The notes beneath the pieces are model-generated. The model made no database searches. It saw only the letters and a program-made list of their open reading frames with translations, and was not told the origin of the DNA. A stretch of DNA of 64,000 nucleotides from positions 51,364 to 115,363 of the forward strand of contig NZ_JAACFS010000024.1 in the NCBI RefSeq assembly GCF_029051645.1. The letters run 5' to 3'. The position numbers were made by a program, and so were the translations under genes. Every line of letters starts with the position of its first letter. Position 1 is the stretch's first letter. Origin of the DNA: Bradyrhizobium sp. CSA112. GTDB lineage: Bacteria > Pseudomonadota > Alphaproteobacteria > Rhizobiales > Xanthobacteraceae. Positions 1 through 9,039 of the stretch are shown here, one piece after another.

Positions 1-2860
1 GCGGACGCCGGTTCGGCGCATGGATCTGGTTCAGCACCCATTCGAGATAGGGCTCGATGAAGTGCCATGAACCCATGTTGCGCGGCTCTTCCTGGCACCA
101 GACCACTTCGGCATTCTTGAAGCGGCCGAGTTCCTGCACCAGCGCCTTCAGCGGCACCGGATAAAGCTGCTCGACGCGCAGGATGTAGATGTCGTCGATG
201 CCGCGCTTCTCACGCTCCTCGTAGAGATCGTAATAGACCTTGCCCGAGCACAGCACGACGCGGCGGATCTTGTCGTCCCGCACCAGCCTGATCTTCTCGT
301 CGGGCAGCATCTGCGCGTCATCGTACAAGATGCGGTGGAAGGTCGTGTCCCTGCCGAGCTCGTCGAGCCGCGAGACCGCGCGCTTGTGGCGCAACAGCGA
401 CTTCGGCGTCATCATGATCAGGGGTTTACGGATCTCCCGATGCAACTGACGCCGCAGCACGTGGAAGTAATTCGCCGGTGTGGTCGGATACACCACCTGC
501 ATGTTGTCTTCGGCGCACATCTGCAGGAAACGCTCGAGCCGCGCCGAGGAATGTTCCGGCCCCTGCCCTTCATAGCCATGCGGCAGCAGGCAGACGAGGC
601 CCGACATGCGCAGCCATTTGCGTTCGCCCGATGAGATGAACTGGTCGAACAGCACCTGCGCGCCGTTGGCGAAGTCGCCGAACTGCGCTTCCCACATCGC
701 CAGCGCATTCGGCTCGGCGAGCGAATAGCCGTATTCGAAGCCGAGCACCGCCTCTTCGGACAATAGCGAGTTGATAACCTCGTAATGACCCTGGTCGTGG
801 CCGAGATGGTTGAACGGCGTGTAGCGGCTCTCGTCTTCCTGGTCGATCAGCACCGAATGGCGCTGCGAGAAGGTGCCGCGCTCGGAGTCCTGTCCCGACA
901 GCCGGACGTGATGGCCTTCCTGCATAAGCGTGCAGAACGCCAGCGCCTCGCCGGTCGCCCAGTCGATGCCGACGCCGTTGTCGATCGCCTTGGCGCGATT
1001 GTCGAGGAAGCGCTGGATGGTGCGGTGGACCCGGAAGCCGTCCGGCACCTTGGTGATCTTGCGCCCGATATCCTTGAGAATGCTGACGTCGACGCCGGTG
1101 ACGCCCCGGCGGGCGTCCTCTTCCTGGTCGGCGGACTTGAAGCCGGCCCATTTGCCGTCGAGCCAGTCGGCCTTGTTCGGCTTGTAGCCCGAGCCGGCCT
1201 CGAGCTCGGCATCCAGCCGCGCGCGCCAGTCGGCCTTGGCCTTGTCGACTTCGCCCTCGGTCATCACGCCGTCGGCGATCAACCGCCTGGCGTAGATTTC
1301 CAGCGTCGAGGGATGCGAGGCGATCCGCTTGTACATCACCGGCTGGGTAAACGCCGGCTCATCGCCCTCGTTGTGGCCATGGCGGCGGTAGCAGAACATG
1401 TCGATGACGACAGGCTTGTGGAACTTCTGCCGGAATTCGATCGCAACCTTGGCCGCGAACACCACTGCTTCCGGATCGTCGCCGTTCACGTGGAAGATCG
1501 GCGCATCGATCATCTTCGCCACATCGGACGGATAGGGCGAGGAGCGCGAGTAGCGTGGATAGGTGGTGAAGCCGATCTGGTTGTTGACGATGAAATGCAG
1601 CGAGCCGCCGGTGCGGTAGCCCTTCAGGTCGGACAGGCTGAAACACTCCGCCACGACGCCCTGGCCGGCGAATGCCGCGTCGCCATGCATCAGCATGGGC
1701 AGCACGGAAATGCGCATGTCCGGCGGATCGCCATGCTGGTCCTGCTTGGCGCGGACCTTGCCGAGCACGACGGGATCGACGATTTCGAGATGCGACGGAT
1801 TCGCCGTCAGCGACAGATGGATCTTGTTGCCGTCGAACTCGCGGTCGGACGACGCGCCGAGATGGTATTTGACGTCTCCGGAGCCTTCGACCGCGTCCGG
1901 GTTGGCGGAGCCGCCCTTGAATTCATGAAACAGCGCGCGGTGCGGCTTGCCCATCACCTGGGTCAGCACGTTGAGCCGGCCGCGATGCGGCATGCCGAGC
2001 ACGATCTCCTTCACACCGAGATTGCCGCCGCGCTTGATGATCTGCTCGAGCGCGGGGATCAGCGATTCAGCGCCGTCGAGGCCGAAGCGCTTGGTGCCGG
2101 TGAACTTGAGATCGCAGAACTTCTCAAACCCTTCCGCTTCGACCAGCTTATTGAGAATCGCGCGGCGTCCCTCGCGCGTGAAACTGATTTCCTTGTCCGG
2201 CCCCTCGATGCGCTCCTGGATCCAGGCCTTCTGCGCCGGGTTGGTGATGTGCATGAACTCGACGCCGAGCGTCTGGCAGTAGGTGCGCTCGCAGATCGCG
2301 ACGATCTCGCGCAGCGTGCCGTATTCGAGGCCCAGCACGTGGTCGAGGAAGATCTTGCGGTCGAAATCGGCGTCGGTGAAGCCGTAGGTGCGCGGATCGA
2401 GTTCCTCGCGATCGCGCGGCGCCTCGATGCCGAGCGGATCGAGCTTGGCGAAGAAATGACCGCGGATGCGATAGGCGCGGATCAGCATCAGGGCGCGGAC
2501 CGAATCGCGGGTCGCCTGGTTGACGTCGGCAGCCGACAGCTCGGCGCCCCTGGCCTGCGCCTTGGCGGCGAGCTTGGCGCCGACCTGCTTCTCGACGGTG
2601 ATCCAGTTGCCGTCCAGCGCGGAGGTCAGCTCGTCTTGCGGCGTGAGCGGCCAGTTGTCCCGGCTCCAGGAAGCGCCCTCGGCGTTCTTCTGGACATCCG
2701 CGGGGGTGTCTTTCAGGCTTTTGAAGAAATCCCGCCAGTCGGTGTCGACCGACGCGGGGTCCTGCTCGTAGCGGGCGTAGAGGTCGTCGATGTAGGTGGC
2801 GTTGGTGCCCTGCAAAAAGGAAGAAAGGGCAAATGCTGCGTTTGCGTCCTGGCGAGACAT
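1..2860 (-). CDS. sucA: 2-oxoglutarate dehydrogenase E1 component (partial, C-terminus beyond left edge)
   Basis: Thiamine-diphosphate E1 subunit of the 2-oxoglutarate dehydrogenase complex, which decarboxylates 2-oxoglutarate and passes succinyl to the E2 lipoyl domain. The frame is open from ATG at 2860 to the window edge, about 953 codons. The family is usually about 985 residues, so only the last ~30 are missing. The N-terminus shows the E1o signature FLQGTNATYIDDLY (~residues 15-28), typical of the segment that docks on the complex core. The ThDP motif HGDAAFAGQG is near residue 391, with VNNQIGFTT downstream. Other conserved blocks include MPHRGRLNVL and the C-terminal QEEPRNMGSW. It follows sucD after a 135-nt gap. 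sucB and lpd are expected beyond the edge. Confidence 0.97.
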   Translation of the reverse strand, partial: MSRQDANAAFALSSFLQGTNATYIDDLYARYEQDPASVDTDWRDFFKSLKDTPADVQKNAEGASWSRDNWPLTPQDELTSALDGNWITVEKQVGAKLAAKAQARGAELSAADVNQATRDSVRALMLIRAYRIRGHFFAKLDPLGIEAPRDREELDPRTYGFTDADFDRKIFLDHVLGLEYGTLREIVAICERTYCQTLGVEFMHITNPAQKAWIQERIEGPDKEISFTREGRRAILNKLVEAEGFEKFCDLKFTGTKRFGLDGAESLIPALEQIIKRGGNLGVKEIVLGMPHRGRLNVLTQVMGKPHRALFHEFKGGSANPDAVEGSGDVKYHLGASSDREFDGNKIHLSLTANPSHLEIVDPVVLGKVRAKQDQHGDPPDMRISVLPMLMHGDAAFAGQGVVAECFSLSDLKGYRTGGSLHFIVNNQIGFTTYPRYSRSSPYPSDVAKMIDAPIFHVNGDDPEAVVFAAKVAIEFRQKFHKPVVIDMFCYRRHGHNEGDEPAFTQPVMYKRIASHPSTLEIYARRLIADGVMTEGEVDKAKADWRARLDAELEAGSGYKPNKADWLDGKWAGFKSADQEEDARRGVTGVDVSILKDIGRKITKVPDGFRVHRTIQRFLDNRAKAIDNGVGIDWATGEALAFCTLMQEGHHVRLSGQDSERGTFSQRHSVLIDQEDESRYTPFNHLGHDQGHYEVINSLLSEEAVLGFEYGYSLAEPNALAMWEAQFGDFANGAQVLFDQFISSGERKWLRMSGLVCLLPHGYEGQGPEHSSARLERFLQMCAEDNMQVVYPTTPANYFHVLRRQLHREIRKPLIMMTPKSLLRHKRAVSRLDELGRDTTFHRILYDDAQMLPDEKIRLVRDDKIRRVVLCSGKVYYDLYEEREKRGIDDIYILRVEQLYPVPLKALVQELGRFKNAEVVWCQEEPRNMGSWHFIEPYLEWVLNQIHAPNRRP

Positions 2861-2911
2861 GGTGGCGTCCTGGTGATTTTCAGTTTGCGCATAGTAAACG
2901 GCGCATCGACC

Positions 2912-2928
2912 GATCCGGAAACCGGATC
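2912..2928. promoter_or_regulatory. perfect 7-3-7 palindrome in the sucD-sucA gap
   Basis: GATCCGG-AAA-CCGGATC is a perfect inverted repeat 52-68 nt upstream of the sucA start. It lacks a T-run on the coding strand, so it is not a classical terminator. It could be an operator or an mRNA hairpin that sets the sucD/sucA ratio. The function is inferred only from position. Confidence 0.35.
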
Positions 2929-2995
2929 AGCGAGATAAAGAACCCTTTACCCCATTCGCCGCGAACTTTCGCCCCGAAAAGAACCAAGAATTGAA

Positions 2996-3880
2996 TTAAG
3001 ACCTCAATTTTTCGGCAAGGGTGTGCCCAAGCCGTGCCGGCGACGGAGAGACCGTAATTCCGGCCGCTTCCATGGCCGCCGTCTTGGATCCGGCGTCGCC
3101 CTTGCCGCCGGAGATGATCGCACCGGCATGGCCCATGCGGCGGCCGGGAGGGGCGGTGACGCCGGCGATGAAGCCGACCATCGGCTTTTTCCGGCCACGC
3201 TTGGCCTCGTCCTTGATGAACTGGGCGGCATCTTCCTCGGCGGAACCGCCGATTTCGCCGATCATGATGATCGAGGTGGTCTTGGGGTCAGCCAGGAACA
3301 TCTCCAGTACGTCGATGAATTCGGTGCCCTTGACCGGGTCGCCGCCGATGCCGACCGCGGTGGTCTGGCCGAGGCCCTCCTGGGTGGTCTGGAACACTGC
3401 TTCATAGGTCAACGTGCCCGAGCGCGAAACGATCCCGACGCTGCCGGGCTTGAAGATGTTGGCCGGCATGATGCCGATCTTGCATTCGCCCGCGGTCATG
3501 ACGCCCGGGCAGTTCGGCCCGATCAGGCGCGATTTCGAGCCCGACAGGGAACGCTTCACGCGGACCATGTCGAGCACCGGAATGCCCTCGGTGATGCAGA
3601 CGATCAGCGGAATTTCCGCATCGATCGCTTCGCAGATCGCGTCCGCCGCACCCGGCGGCGGCACGTAGATCACGCTGGCGTCAGCACCGGTCTTCTCGCG
3701 CGCCTCACGAACGGTGTCGAAGACAGGCAAGCCGAGATGCGTCGAACCGCCTTTGCCCGGCGAGGTGCCGCCGACCATCTTGGTGCCGTAAGCGATCGCG
3801 GCCTCCGAATGGAACGTGCCGTTCTTGCCCGTAAAACCCTGGCAGATGACTTTGGTATTCTTGTCGATCAGAACGGACAT
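2996..3880 (-). CDS. sucD: succinyl-CoA synthetase (ADP-forming) subunit alpha
   Basis: Alpha subunit of succinyl-CoA synthetase, which makes succinate, CoA and ATP (or GTP) from succinyl-CoA in the TCA cycle. It is 294 residues, the normal length. The N-terminal Rossmann-type CoA-binding part carries GFTGKNGTFHSEAAI (~16-30). The phosphorylated catalytic histidine lies in GHAGAIISGGKGDA, His at ~251. The beta subunit sucC is upstream, separated by the DUF1579 gene. The start at 3880 (MSVLIDKNTK) agrees with the family. Confidence 0.98.
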   Translation of the reverse strand: MSVLIDKNTKVICQGFTGKNGTFHSEAAIAYGTKMVGGTSPGKGGSTHLGLPVFDTVREAREKTGADASVIYVPPPGAADAICEAIDAEIPLIVCITEGIPVLDMVRVKRSLSGSKSRLIGPNCPGVMTAGECKIGIMPANIFKPGSVGIVSRSGTLTYEAVFQTTQEGLGQTTAVGIGGDPVKGTEFIDVLEMFLADPKTTSIIMIGEIGGSAEEDAAQFIKDEAKRGRKKPMVGFIAGVTAPPGRRMGHAGAIISGGKGDAGSKTAAMEAAGITVSPSPARLGHTLAEKLRS

Positions 3881-3919
3881 GGTTGAGGACGCTTTCGTAG
3901 GTGACCGGGAACGATGGGT

Positions 3920-4396
3920 TTAATGAATCCGCCGGTAGACGCCGGTGAGCACGTCGGCCCATCCTTCGGCATCAGGCGAGAACTGGATCTTCATGGTGTA
4001 GTTGTCGTTGTCGACGACCTCATAGACGTGGCGCGCATTGCCGCGCAGCGAGCCGCGCACGAGCACCAGCGACTTGCCGGCCCAGCCGCCGGAGGCCGGC
4101 GCCGGCGAATAGTAGCCGAGCGAATCGTGCCAGAACAATTTGTAGGTCCGGTCGTCGCGGTCGTAGGTGAACACGCCATGCGTCGCGAAGCTTTCCTTGC
4201 CGTCGCGCGTCTGGCGGGTGTCCTGGATCAGATAGAAACCGTTGAGATCCATGCGCGCGACCACATGCGAAGTCGCCGGACCGCCGGCGGTCCAGCGCGA
4301 CGGATAAACCATTTCCTCGCCGGTCCACTCGCCCGCAAAAACCGCGAGCCTGCGGTGTTCTTCCAGCGGTGTCGGTGCGGCGAGATGGTCAGCCAT
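3920..4396 (-). CDS. DUF1579-like protein inserted between sucC and sucD
   Basis: A 158-residue soluble protein of unknown function, with no signal peptide or membrane segment. Features such as LAVFAGEWTGEE near the N-terminus and alternating beta-strand blocks (ARMDLNGFYLIQD, DRTYKLFWHDSLGY) resemble DUF1579, a lipocalin-like barrel family. The start is 2 nt after the sucC stop and the stop is 39 nt before sucD, so it is almost certainly cotranscribed with the succinyl-CoA synthetase genes. A role in that enzyme's assembly or in acyl binding is only a guess. Confidence 0.85.
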   Translation of the reverse strand: MADHLAAPTPLEEHRRLAVFAGEWTGEEMVYPSRWTAGGPATSHVVARMDLNGFYLIQDTRQTRDGKESFATHGVFTYDRDDRTYKLFWHDSLGYYSPAPASGGWAGKSLVLVRGSLRGNARHVYEVVDNDNYTMKIQFSPDAEGWADVLTGVYRRIH

Positions 4397-4398
4397 CG

Positions 4399-5595
4399 CT
4401 AGCCTCCCTTGACGGCTTTCACGATTTTCTGCGCGGCGTCATCGAGATTGTCGGCCGGCACCACGTTGAGGCCGCTTTCGCGGATGATCTTCTTGCCGGC
4501 GTCGACATTGGTGCCTTCGAGCCGAACCACCAGCGGCACTTTCAGGCCGACTTCCTTGACGGCCGCGACCACGCCTTCGGCGATGATATCGCATTTCATG
4601 ATGCCGCCGAAGATGTTGACCAGGATTCCCTTCACGTTGGGATCGGCGGTGATGATCTTGAAGGCTGCCGCGACCTTCTCCTTGCTGGCGCCGCCGCCGA
4701 CGTCGAGGAAGTTCGCGGGCTCCATGCCGTAGAGCTTGATGATGTCCATGGTCGCCATGGCAAGACCGGCGCCGTTGACCATGCAGCCGATGGTGCCGTC
4801 GAGCGTGACGTAGTTGAGATCGTATTTCGACGCTTCGATTTCCTTGGCGTCTTCTTCGGTTTCGTCACGCAGCGCAGCGACTTCGGGATGGCGATACATG
4901 GCGTTGTCGTCGAACGACACTTTCGCATCGAGCACGCGGAGCTGGCCCTGCTTGGTGACAACCAGCGGATTGATTTCCAGCATCGCCATGTCCTTGGCGG
5001 TGAAGGCGTTATAGAGCTGCACCACCAGCTTCTCCGCCTGCTTGGCGAGATCGCCGGAAAGATTGAGCGCCTTCGCCACCGTGCGGCCGTGGTGGCCCAT
5101 GATGCCGGTCGCCGGATCGACCGAGAAGGTGACGATCTTCTCAGGATTGTTGTGCGCGACGTCCTCGATGTTGACGCCGCCTTCGGTCGAGACCACGAAT
5201 GCCACTTTGGAAGTTTCGCGGTCGACCAGGATCGAGAGATAGAACTCCTTGTCGATGTCGGAGCCTTCTTCGATGTAGAGGCGGTTGACCTGCTTGCCGT
5301 GGGGGCCGGTCTGTACCGTGACCAGCGTTGCGCCCAGCATCTGCTTGGCGAATTCGTTGACCTCACCGACCGACTTGGCGATGCGGACGCCGCCCTTGTC
5401 GCCGGCGGTAGCTTCCTTGAACTTGCCCTTGCCGCGGCCGCCGGCATGGATCTGGCTCTTCACCACCCAGATCGGGCCGGGAAGCTGCTTGGCGGCAGCC
5501 TCAGAATCCGAGGCCTTCAACACAGGCACGCCGCGCGAAATCGGCACGCCGAATTCATGCAGCAAAGCCTTGGCCTGGTATTCATGGATATTCAT
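4399..5595 (-). CDS. sucC: succinyl-CoA synthetase (ADP-forming) subunit beta
   Basis: Beta subunit of succinyl-CoA synthetase, carrying the ATP-grasp nucleotide site. It starts MNIHEYQAKALLHEFGVP at 5595, 398 residues, the usual family length. A TTG five codons upstream is in frame, but GGGGAG lies ~7 nt before the ATG and supports 5595. Visible motifs are SQIHAGGRGKGKFKEA (~45-60), the succinyl-CoA synthetase beta signature region, and the C-terminal GILVNIFGGIMKCDIIAEG. It follows mdh after ~130 nt that contain a candidate operator, so it may have its own promoter as well as mdh readthrough. Confidence 0.98.
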   Translation of the reverse strand: MNIHEYQAKALLHEFGVPISRGVPVLKASDSEAAAKQLPGPIWVVKSQIHAGGRGKGKFKEATAGDKGGVRIAKSVGEVNEFAKQMLGATLVTVQTGPHGKQVNRLYIEEGSDIDKEFYLSILVDRETSKVAFVVSTEGGVNIEDVAHNNPEKIVTFSVDPATGIMGHHGRTVAKALNLSGDLAKQAEKLVVQLYNAFTAKDMAMLEINPLVVTKQGQLRVLDAKVSFDDNAMYRHPEVAALRDETEEDAKEIEASKYDLNYVTLDGTIGCMVNGAGLAMATMDIIKLYGMEPANFLDVGGGASKEKVAAAFKIITADPNVKGILVNIFGGIMKCDIIAEGVVAAVKEVGLKVPLVVRLEGTNVDAGKKIIRESGLNVVPADNLDDAAQKIVKAVKGG

Positions 5596-5651
5596 CTGGA
5601 CGCTCCCCAAAACCCTTAGCGGCGAGTTCTACAGTTCACCGGCATTGGTAG

Positions 5652-5670
5652 TTGGCATACCATATACCAA
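5652..5670. promoter_or_regulatory. candidate palindromic operator upstream of sucC
   Basis: The 19-nt sequence TTGGCATACCATATACCAA reads as two TTGG(C/T)ATA half-sites facing each other across CCA, or as a TTGGTATACCAA-like site with an overlapping second copy. A further TTGGTA lies just upstream at 5645-5650. It is 57-75 nt upstream of the sucC start, in the mdh-sucC gap. Such palindromes resemble GntR-family operators (family knowledge). A related site is upstream of sdhC at 55645. Confidence 0.45.
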
Positions 5671-5728
5671 CAGAACTGCAACCCTGAAACCGCTTTCGCC
5701 CCGGCGAAGGGGCGAAAGCCGAGCAAAA

Positions 5729-6697
5729 TCAACGGCCGAGCAAGTCGGGCGCGATCTTCTTGCAAGCATCGACCAGGCCCTGAACGGCCCCAACCGACTT
5801 GTCGAAGGCTTCGCGGTCCTTGCCGGCCAGTTCGATCTCGACGATACGCTCGACGCCCCTCGAGCCGATGACGACGGGAACGCCTACATACATGTCCTTC
5901 ACGCTGTATTCGCCGTTGAGATAGGCGGCGCAGGGCAGCACGCGCTTCTTGTCCTTCAGGTAGCTTTCCGCCATCGCCACCGCGGAAGCGGCGGGCGCAT
6001 AGAACGCCGAGCCGGTCTTCAACAGGTTCACGATCTCGGCGCCGCCGTTGCGGGTGCGGTCGACGATCTCGTCGATGCGGGTCTGCGAGGTCCAGCCCAT
6101 CTTGACGAGGTCGGGTAGCGGAATGCCGGCGACGGTGGAATAACGCGTCAACGGCACCATGGTATCGCCGTGGCCGCCGAGCACGAAAGCGGTGACGTCT
6201 TCGACCGAGACGTTGAATTCATCGGCCAGGAAGTAACGGAAGCGCGCGGAGTCGAGCACGCCGGCCATGCCGACCACCTTCTTGTGCGGCATACCCGAAG
6301 CCTTCTGCAGCGCCCATACCATCGCGTCCAGCGGGTTGGTGATGCAGATGACGAACGCGTCGGGGGCATATTTCTTGATGCCGGCGCCGACCTGTTCCAT
6401 GACCTTGAGGTTGATGCTCAGGAGATCGTCTCGGCTCATGCCGGGCTTGCGCGGCACGCCGGCGGTAACGATGCAGACCTTGGCGCCATCGAGCGCCTCA
6501 TAGGAATTGGCGCCGGTGAGATTGGCGTCGAAACCGTCGACCGGGGAAGATTGTGCGATGTCGAGCGCCTTGCCCTGCGGCACGCCCTCGGCGATGTCGA
6601 ACATCACGACGTCGCCGAGCTCCTTCAGGCCGATGAGGTGAGCCAGCGTTCCGCCGATCTGACCGGAGCCAATCAAAGCAATCTTGTCGCGCGCCAT
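5729..6697 (-). CDS. mdh: malate dehydrogenase
   Basis: NAD-dependent malate dehydrogenase of the LDH-like type, converting malate to oxaloacetate; 322 residues. The Rossmann motif GSGQIGGTLA is at ~11-20, followed by the substrate/NAD blocks GVPRKPGMSRDDLL and CITNPLDAMVWALQ. The catalytic histidine is in LGGHGDTMVPL (~175). It is the first gene of an mdh-sucC-DUF1579-sucD-sucA set, an order known from rhizobia. Its 5' region is ~250 nt from zapE, with a palindromic repeat between. Confidence 0.98.
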   Translation of the reverse strand: MARDKIALIGSGQIGGTLAHLIGLKELGDVVMFDIAEGVPQGKALDIAQSSPVDGFDANLTGANSYEALDGAKVCIVTAGVPRKPGMSRDDLLSINLKVMEQVGAGIKKYAPDAFVICITNPLDAMVWALQKASGMPHKKVVGMAGVLDSARFRYFLADEFNVSVEDVTAFVLGGHGDTMVPLTRYSTVAGIPLPDLVKMGWTSQTRIDEIVDRTRNGGAEIVNLLKTGSAFYAPAASAVAMAESYLKDKKRVLPCAAYLNGEYSVKDMYVGVPVVIGSRGVERIVEIELAGKDREAFDKSVGAVQGLVDACKKIAPDLLGR

Positions 6698-6841
6698 GGG
6701 AAATTTGTCCTTCTGAGACGAAGATGAGGGTGGATAGTCAGCCGGATGGGTGGTTATCCCTTTCGAATGACCGGTTCAAGCCGGGGCGTGCCCAATTCTA
6801 AGGCCCAGCCTCGATTTCGGTCAGGTATGCCAGGAAGCGCT

Positions 6842-6941
6842 GTCATTCCGGGGCGATGCGCAGCATCGAACCCGGAATCTCGAGATTCTCAGGGGCGCAA
6901 GGGCGCCCCATAGTTCGCGCTGTCGCGCGCCCCGGAATGAC
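6842..6941. repeat. family A intergenic palindrome, copy 1
   Basis: About 100 nt bounded by inverted GTCATTCCGGGG / CCCCGGAATGAC ends, with CTCGAGATTCTC and nested hairpins inside. It lies between zapE and mdh. Other copies are at 22756, 48597, 50001 and 58461. No coding content. Confidence 0.9.
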
Positions 6942-6949
6942 AGAGAAGA

Positions 6950-8134
6950 CTACGTCTCCACCAGCCCCGTACTCGACCCGCTCGCCGCGGAATCCTTCCG
7001 GCCATGCGGGAGCGCGAGGTAGGATTCCGAACTCATTTCGATCAGCCGCGAGGAAGTCCGCTTGAACTCGTTGGCCTCGACGCCATCGGTTGCCAGATAC
7101 AACGACACCGGATCGGCCTCGGCCGACGCCATCAGCTTCACGGCGTTGTCGTAAAGCGTATCGATCAGCGAGATGAATCGCTTGGCGGCGTTGCGCTCGG
7201 CGTAGTCCATCACCGGAATGCGGTCGATCAGGATGGTGTGATAATCATGCGCCAGGCGCAGATAGTCCGAGGCGGCGAGCGGCTTTTCGCAGATATCGGC
7301 AAAAGAAAATCGCGCGACGCCGTGCGCTGAACAGGGCACGTGCAGAATGCGGCCCTTGATCGTGATGTCGCGCGGCTTGCACGGCGCATTGCCGGTCATC
7401 TTGCGCCAGGCGCGATCGAGCGCGGCGCCGGCCTCGTCATCCGGCGGCACCAGCCACATCTTCACACCGGCGAGCTTTTCCAGACGGAAATCCGTGCGCG
7501 CATCGAGCCGCAGCACGTCCATGTGATCTGCGATCTGCGTGATGAAGGGCAGGAACAGCGCGCGGTTGAGGCCGCCCTTGTAGAGGTCTTCGGGCGCAAC
7601 GTTCGACGTCGCCACAACCACGGTACCGAGTTCGAACAGTTTGGCGAACAGCCGCCCGAGGATCATTGCATCGGCAATGTCGGTGACGTGGAATTCGTCG
7701 AAGCATAAAAGCCACGCCTCGTCGAAGATCGCGTTGGCTGTCAGCTCGATCACGTCGCCGTCTGCAATTTCACCGCGCGCGATGTTCTGGCGATAGGCGT
7801 AAATCTTCTCATGCGCCTCGGCCATGAATTCGTGGAAATGGGCGCGGCGTTTGAGCTGGACCGCGCTTTGCTGAAAGAACAGGTCCATCAACATGGTCTT
7901 GCCGCGGCCGACCTCGCCGTGAACGTAAAGCCCGCGCGGTGGCGGCTCGCTCTTGTCGCCGAACAGCCGGCCAAGCAGGCTTAGCTTGCGCGACGGCTTG
8001 TAGCTCGACAGCCGCTCTTCAAGCGCAGTGAACGCCTCGGCTGCCTCAGCCTGCGCGGGATCGGCTTCGATCGCTCCGGAGGAAACCAGCGCCTGATATT
8101 GCGCGCGGAACGAGGTGGGGTCGGTCGACAGCAT
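6950..8134 (-). CDS. zapE: cell division protein ZapE (AFG1-like ATPase)
   Basis: P-loop ATPase of the AFG1/ZapE family, linked in enterobacteria to Z-ring stability under stress and in mitochondria to protein quality control. It is 394 residues with Walker A GEVGRGKT (73-80) and a Walker B-type strand in EAWLLCFDEFHVTDIADAMIL. FVVATSNV-like (TVVVATSNVAPEDLYK) and RDITIKGR blocks follow. It is cytosolic, with no signal peptide. It is directly upstream of mdh in the same direction, an arrangement common in alphaproteobacteria. Confidence 0.93.
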   Translation of the reverse strand: MLSTDPTSFRAQYQALVSSGAIEADPAQAEAAEAFTALEERLSSYKPSRKLSLLGRLFGDKSEPPPRGLYVHGEVGRGKTMLMDLFFQQSAVQLKRRAHFHEFMAEAHEKIYAYRQNIARGEIADGDVIELTANAIFDEAWLLCFDEFHVTDIADAMILGRLFAKLFELGTVVVATSNVAPEDLYKGGLNRALFLPFITQIADHMDVLRLDARTDFRLEKLAGVKMWLVPPDDEAGAALDRAWRKMTGNAPCKPRDITIKGRILHVPCSAHGVARFSFADICEKPLAASDYLRLAHDYHTILIDRIPVMDYAERNAAKRFISLIDTLYDNAVKLMASAEADPVSLYLATDGVEANEFKRTSSRLIEMSSESYLALPHGRKDSAASGSSTGLVET

Positions 8135-8222
8135 GGCCCCCTTTCGGCCTCAAGCGTGCGGAAATTGCAAGCCGTGAATTGATGTTGGGGGTATGCAAAC
8201 ATAGCCTGTCACGCGCAGGCCC

Positions 8223-8310
8223 GTAGCCCGGATGGAGCGCAGCGCAATCCGGGACGGTCTCGCCAGCCGGCGGATTTATCCCGGATTTCGCTTTGCTCCA
8301 TCCGGGCTAC
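8223..8310. repeat. family B palindrome, copy 1
   Basis: Bounded by GTAGCCCGGATGGAGC and its reverse complement at the other end, with a short central spacer. It is non-coding and lies between thpR and zapE. Related copies are at 14902, 15804 and 59372. Confidence 0.9.
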
Positions 8311-8321
8311 GTATCGGCATC

Positions 8322-8858
8322 TCACGCACTCAGCGCGTAGGAATCCTCGACCACATACGGCCCGCCGCCGGTGGAAGCGCGCGAGGAGAACAACACGAAG
8401 CGTGAAGCCATAAACGTCCGGCTCGGGAAGTAGCCGCGCACCGAGAGATAATCGGCAACGTCCTGGCTTGAGGCGTCGTGCAGCCGCGCCAGCGTCACAT
8501 GGGGGATAAATTTTCGCCCCTCCGGATCGAGTCCGAGCCGCTGCATCAGCCGCTCGAGTTCGGCCTGCAGCTCGATCAGCGGCCGGCTCGGCTCGACGGA
8601 CGCGACCACCGCGCGCGGTTTCTTGCCGCCAAAGCTCTGCAGGCCCTGCACCTTGACCTCGAACGGCTTGCGGTTGATCCGAAACAGCATCGAGGCGATT
8701 TCATTCGCCGACATGCCGTCGATATCGCCGATGAAGCGCAAGGTGACGTGATAATTTTCGGGATCGATCCAGCGTGCGCCAGGAAGGCCGCCGCGCAAAT
8801 TGGAAAGGCTCTGGCCGATCTCGGCCGGAATTTCCAGTCCAGCAAACAAACGTGGCAT
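8322..8858 (-). CDS. thpR: RNA 2',3'-cyclic phosphodiesterase (2H family)
   Basis: 2H phosphoesterase of the ThpR/LigT family, which opens 2',3'-cyclic phosphate ends of RNA. It is 178 residues, typical for the family. The two HxTx catalytic motifs are visible as HVTL at 37-40 and HVTL at 120-123. The N-terminus MPRLFAGLEIP fits the family, supporting the start at 8858. No signal peptide. It is a single gene between zapE and the esterase, with repeat DNA downstream. Confidence 0.93.
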   Translation of the reverse strand: MPRLFAGLEIPAEIGQSLSNLRGGLPGARWIDPENYHVTLRFIGDIDGMSANEIASMLFRINRKPFEVKVQGLQSFGGKKPRAVVASVEPSRPLIELQAELERLMQRLGLDPEGRKFIPHVTLARLHDASSQDVADYLSVRGYFPSRTFMASRFVLFSSRASTGGGPYVVEDSYALSA

Positions 8859-9039
8859 CGCATGACTCCCGATGCTTGGGCATGACCTTGAAAAGGACCA
8901 TGTCCTGTAACAGCGCCCGGTGACGAATCACCGATTACTAATTCCTACCCGACTTATATGACTCTGCGAAGCACGCGGGCCGCGCAGACCGGAAAGCTAC
9001 GGGGAAAACCAGTGGTAACGTTATTCGTTTGCACCTTTT

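Noticed and set aside
785..2938. 717-codon open frame on the plus strand
   Set aside because: It lies opposite sucA, has no recognisable domain, and arises from GC-rich antisense codon bias. The minus-strand frame has clear E1o motifs.
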